Under the pieces are notes generated by a model. That model did no database searches. It was not told the DNA's origin and saw only the letters and a program-made list of their open reading frames with translations. This document shows, piece after piece, positions 60,691-64,000 of a stretch of 64,000 bases of DNA; within the stretch, counting starts at the first letter, position 1, and the number at the start of each line of letters is the position of its first letter. The position numbers and the translations under genes were made by a program. The stretch covers positions 10,474 to 74,473 of the forward strand of contig JTDE01003552.1 of the NCBI GenBank assembly GCA_014338405.1, written 5' to 3'. Source of the stretch: Paragonimus skrjabini miyazakii (Eukaryota; Platyhelminthes; Trematoda; Plagiorchiida; Troglotrematidae).

Positions 60691-62260
60691 AGGGCAATTA
60701 ACCGCCAAACAACATGGGAGTTCTAGAATGGGAAGAAGGAGAAGATATATCCGGAGAGCGCCGCCTTGGGTCGGGTTCATCGACACCAAGTTTGGGGAAA
60801 TGACCATCCAGCACCGATCTAATTTGCTTTTAAAGAGACCCTGTGTTGGAAAGCTTACCACATTATTGGGGAGTCCATTCCATGAAGTTACCACCCTTAG
60901 GGAAAAAAGACCTGCTCAACTCAATCCGGCAGCCATACTCCTAATCGGTTCGCCATTTTCTCTCAAAATTCTACCCTTCTCCACTACACTATCACTCTGC
61001 ACACCCCGACCAAGTCTTCTGAAACTCCTGCATCTCAGAGATAACAGTTTAAGTCTCCGTGGTCTCTTCCTATAAGGTACACTCAAAGCCCGTGAACCCA
61101 GCGCGTTGCCAGCCTCTGCGTCATTTCTAGCAGCCCTGTGCCCTTTCTAAAGTATGTTACCAACGCTTTTACACAATGCCCCAAATGAGGTCGCACGAAC
61201 GTACAATAGGAGATTTGTACCTTCTCCTTCCTGCTCGCAACCGCTCCTTTAATAATTAATGGTGCTCTCCCCGATCGGCTTTCGGTGGCTGTGCATTCAA
61301 CCGACGGAGTAGAAAGTGCACAATGGACACACCTAAATCTTGGCAAGGCTGATCGGATTTCATCCAGATCTGCTGCCATGCCCGTCGTCATTGATACCAA
61401 AACTTATTATCTTCTCTATATTCGGGCGGAAGTGCATATAGTATGCTGGGTACCGGCATTTTGAGGTCCCGCCTGTACACAAAGCAGGAGTATTCCCTGC
61501 TGCCGCTTTGTCGTCAGTGTGGTCTGAGTTCCTGTTTCTTAACTTGAAGACTCGTCCAACTCCTTCACTCTACGAGTTCTTGACTGAACAGAGCTATAAA
61601 ACGTCTTGGCTTCATCGTGGGCGTCCTAGCCAAATTTTCCTCGTAACGGCCAAGAGCCTGCTTTAATTCCTTTGTCGCTTCACTCCCTCTACATCGATAA
61701 AGCCTGTAATTTCCATTATTATGGTTCTTGCGAGAACGCAGCTATGCCCGTGTTCCAATAGTGATGGTCTTACGCATACTTTTCTTAAACCACGGATTCG
61801 GGCGATCTACATACCTCCTAGCTACAGGCATGTGTGCTTGAGTGATGCGCCCTAGGTTCTCCAGGGAAAAACACCATCGCTCCATGTGGTTTTCCTCATC
61901 CTACCGCAACACATTCGCATGGTCTACTTCATCGTTCTTGGCAGCCTTCCATTAATATTGTACTACTTAAGTAGCGGTAGATAGCACGTCATGCTAATGG
62001 TGATGCCTATTCTCGAATGGTTACTTTTACTCAGCGGTTCTGACCGAGTGACTCGTGGTGTCCTTTTCAAAGGGCATTATGTTTAGATCTAGGACTGTAG
62101 GCTGGTTATCATGGCCAAATGTGGTAGGTTCCAGCATGTACAGATAAGCCGCCATGTGAAGCAGGACGGTTAACCGATTCATACCAACAGTGATGCTACT
62201 GCGGCGGTAGTACAGGAGTAGCGCCGTAACAGCGGTGCTACACCCTGTTTTCAATGACCA
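60690..62260 (-). mobile_element. CR1-like LINE relic with internal deletion
   Basis: Minus-strand order: QPTVLDLNIMP (end of the endonuclease region, about 62090), a basic linker PNPWFKKSMRK and ELKQALGRYEENLA...PRRFIAL (about 61800-61590), then TFVRPHLGHCVKALVTYFRKG and LLEMTQRLATRWVHGL (61210-61086), LKLLSLRCRSFRRL and VVTSWNGLPNNVVSFPTQGLFKSKLDR (to about 60790). The central RT palm with FADD is missing between linker and thumb. Dead. Confidence 0.8.
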
Positions 62261-64000
62261 ACTTTCAGGCTAATAAACGTCCGCTGATACCTAATAAGAC
62301 AAACTAATCGGATTCAGATACTTTGGGCTACTAACCTCAGTTCCATGTGTCATTCACTGAAATTACCAAAACCATTCCCCATTTTGTAAGGCTCTGAAAC
62401 TTTAGCTCACTATACATTTGTCCGGGTCACGTCTCATCCCAGCTAATTTTTCATGATGTCACATTCATAAATATGAGCATGTGTATCGGAAAAATATACT
62501 CAGAAAACCCCATCAGTGTTACCACGCTGATCCTGCTAGCACAACGCGGACAGAAAGCAATAACACAATCTGTGATTGTGCCCAACTATTGTGCGCATGT
62601 GATCCGTAGGTCATTGTTGTTTCGTCCACTCCGTACAATGTTTGCAACAAACCCATACGGAGAACACCCAGCAAACAGATTTTTCTGCCGACGAGCAAAA
62701 GAACTGCGTGGATGTATCACATGACCACGTGGTACGCCCACGCAGTCGATCTACAGTCGACCACAGGGCTAGATGATAGTTTAACTGAGGCGGCGCAGGC
62801 GCGCTTTTTGGATTATTCGTTTATGAGAATACCCCATTTATCAGTGTTTACTAGGCTGCTGGATTTATTCGTGTCGTTGTTCTCTAATGATGGCACAGTT
62901 TTTCTGATGAAAGTTGACTAGATAAGTACTGATTTACCATGAACTAGTAGAAAACAAGATGGGAAATATTTACCATCACCTTCCGCATTGACTACTGAGT
63001 CATTGTGGGCACAATTCACGTGGAATTATCTAGATAACCATGCGTACATCGCTCCCATGCTTCCTCAAAGGAAGCTACAATTAATCACGTCAGAAATCAT
63101 TACCACAAATTCCCCGTGAGATGAATACCCTCCACCTGATAGACTGGCGCATGAATCGGTGCGGATTTTGATCAGTCAACGATCGCAATTCCTTCGTACT
63201 CCTGTATGAAGTAATTAGTACCCAGCTGTTCTGCACTATCCACAACAAGTAGATAACTACCATCATATCCTGGTTATCAACGCTCACCGCCAAGAACATC
63301 AAAGATCGGAATACTTAACGCAATTGCTAATCATCTACAGTAATCCTAAACAAGAAAATAGGGGAAAACTGAAACGCACTTTAGGATATTTACGTGCATG
63401 TATCTAGTAAACGAATAAAAACAGTTTCTTCTTTGTTAGACACGGAAATACAGTTCCTTTGTGCGTTGTTCACTGAATATATGCACGACATATCCACCAG
63501 AGTAAACAGAGGATATGTGCACCTGATATGTTGGGTTTCGATAGCTATACACAGTGGAAGAACAAAAATAAAAACGAACAAAAGTGAAAGTGCTTTCAAC
63601 GGTAGCGATGACAGTCGGTTTGCCATCAATAATTATAACACTGTTTGGTGGGTTCCCTGAAAGCATAACCACAATCACAGCGTAGAAACATGCCTTTAAG
63701 GATCACAAGATCAATATAAAGTACAAGTTGTCTACATTCGATCGCTTTTCACTGCTTCGATATGAGAATTGAAGTACAACGACAAAAAAGGCCTACCAGA
63801 ATGTAGGGCTCTGGATTTTAGACTTTCACTGTGAATTTGAGATTGTCAAAACTAGTTCTGCCGCGTCCCGCCGTCCAAAGTCTGGTAAGCCTCCTATCAA
63901 TACCAAAACACATTAAGTGCATATAATGTGGAGAAATCAAAAAGCTTGCTAGTCAATATCTGAAATTGGAGACCAGCCAACTCAATGACGGAAGTCCTTA
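62261..64000. other. Unassigned right end of window
   Basis: Short frames at 62473-62724 and 62712-62921 (+) are unrecognised. One possible minus-strand exon near 63170-63269 is described under findings. Confidence 0.3.

Overview
The window looks like nuclear DNA of a parasitic flatworm, most likely a digenean trematode. This is an inference. It rests on two spliced protein genes that mix very short introns (37, 38, 44 and 51 bp) with introns of several kilobases. It is supported by a dense load of decayed retroelements: Ty3/gypsy, RTE-like and CR1-like LINEs, Penelope-like elements, and a repeat with an internal tRNA-like block. I saw no bacterial-style operons, rRNA or CRISPR.

Layout. Plus strand, 372-4363: the last three coding exons of a heterotrimeric G-protein beta subunit, with earlier exons left of the window. 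Minus strand, 58347 down to 36628: a complete eight-exon aldo-keto reductase gene of 305 codons, with all four catalytic residues and NADPH-binding motifs present. The two genes converge on about 32 kb of transposon-rich DNA. That DNA holds a full-length but dead Ty3/gypsy element (13541-17999, 4-bp CGTT target-site duplication), solo LTRs of the same family (1814-2094 inside a G-beta intron, 5675-5947, 33123-33426), a decayed RTE-like LINE (22780-19740, minus), a Penelope-like RT fragment (23960-25057), a fold-back element near 28 kb and a tRNA-like repeat near 34.9 kb.

The large introns of the reductase gene are also filled with elements. Intron 4 carries a second Penelope-like element with a GIY-YIG endonuclease end, split by a clean 272-bp insertion with a 4-bp duplication. 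Intron 5 (about 12 kb) carries a CR1-like fragment, a two-unit tandem array of the tRNA-like repeat and a Tc1/mariner relic. Intron 6 carries the most interesting element: a small type I hammerhead ribozyme with an intact catalytic core at 37895-37939, in the same orientation as the gene. It lies in a relic of a Penelope terminal repeat whose sister copy flanks the Penelope element at 55 kb. Upstream of the reductase start lies another CR1-like LINE relic (62260-60690, minus).

The two cellular genes have no obvious joint pathway: one is receptor signalling, the other NADPH-dependent carbonyl reduction. Large parts of the window (5.9-13.5, 25-27.9, 28.1-33.1, 45-49.4, 56.3-57.8, 58.4-60.7 and 62.3-64 kb) hold nothing I can assign.
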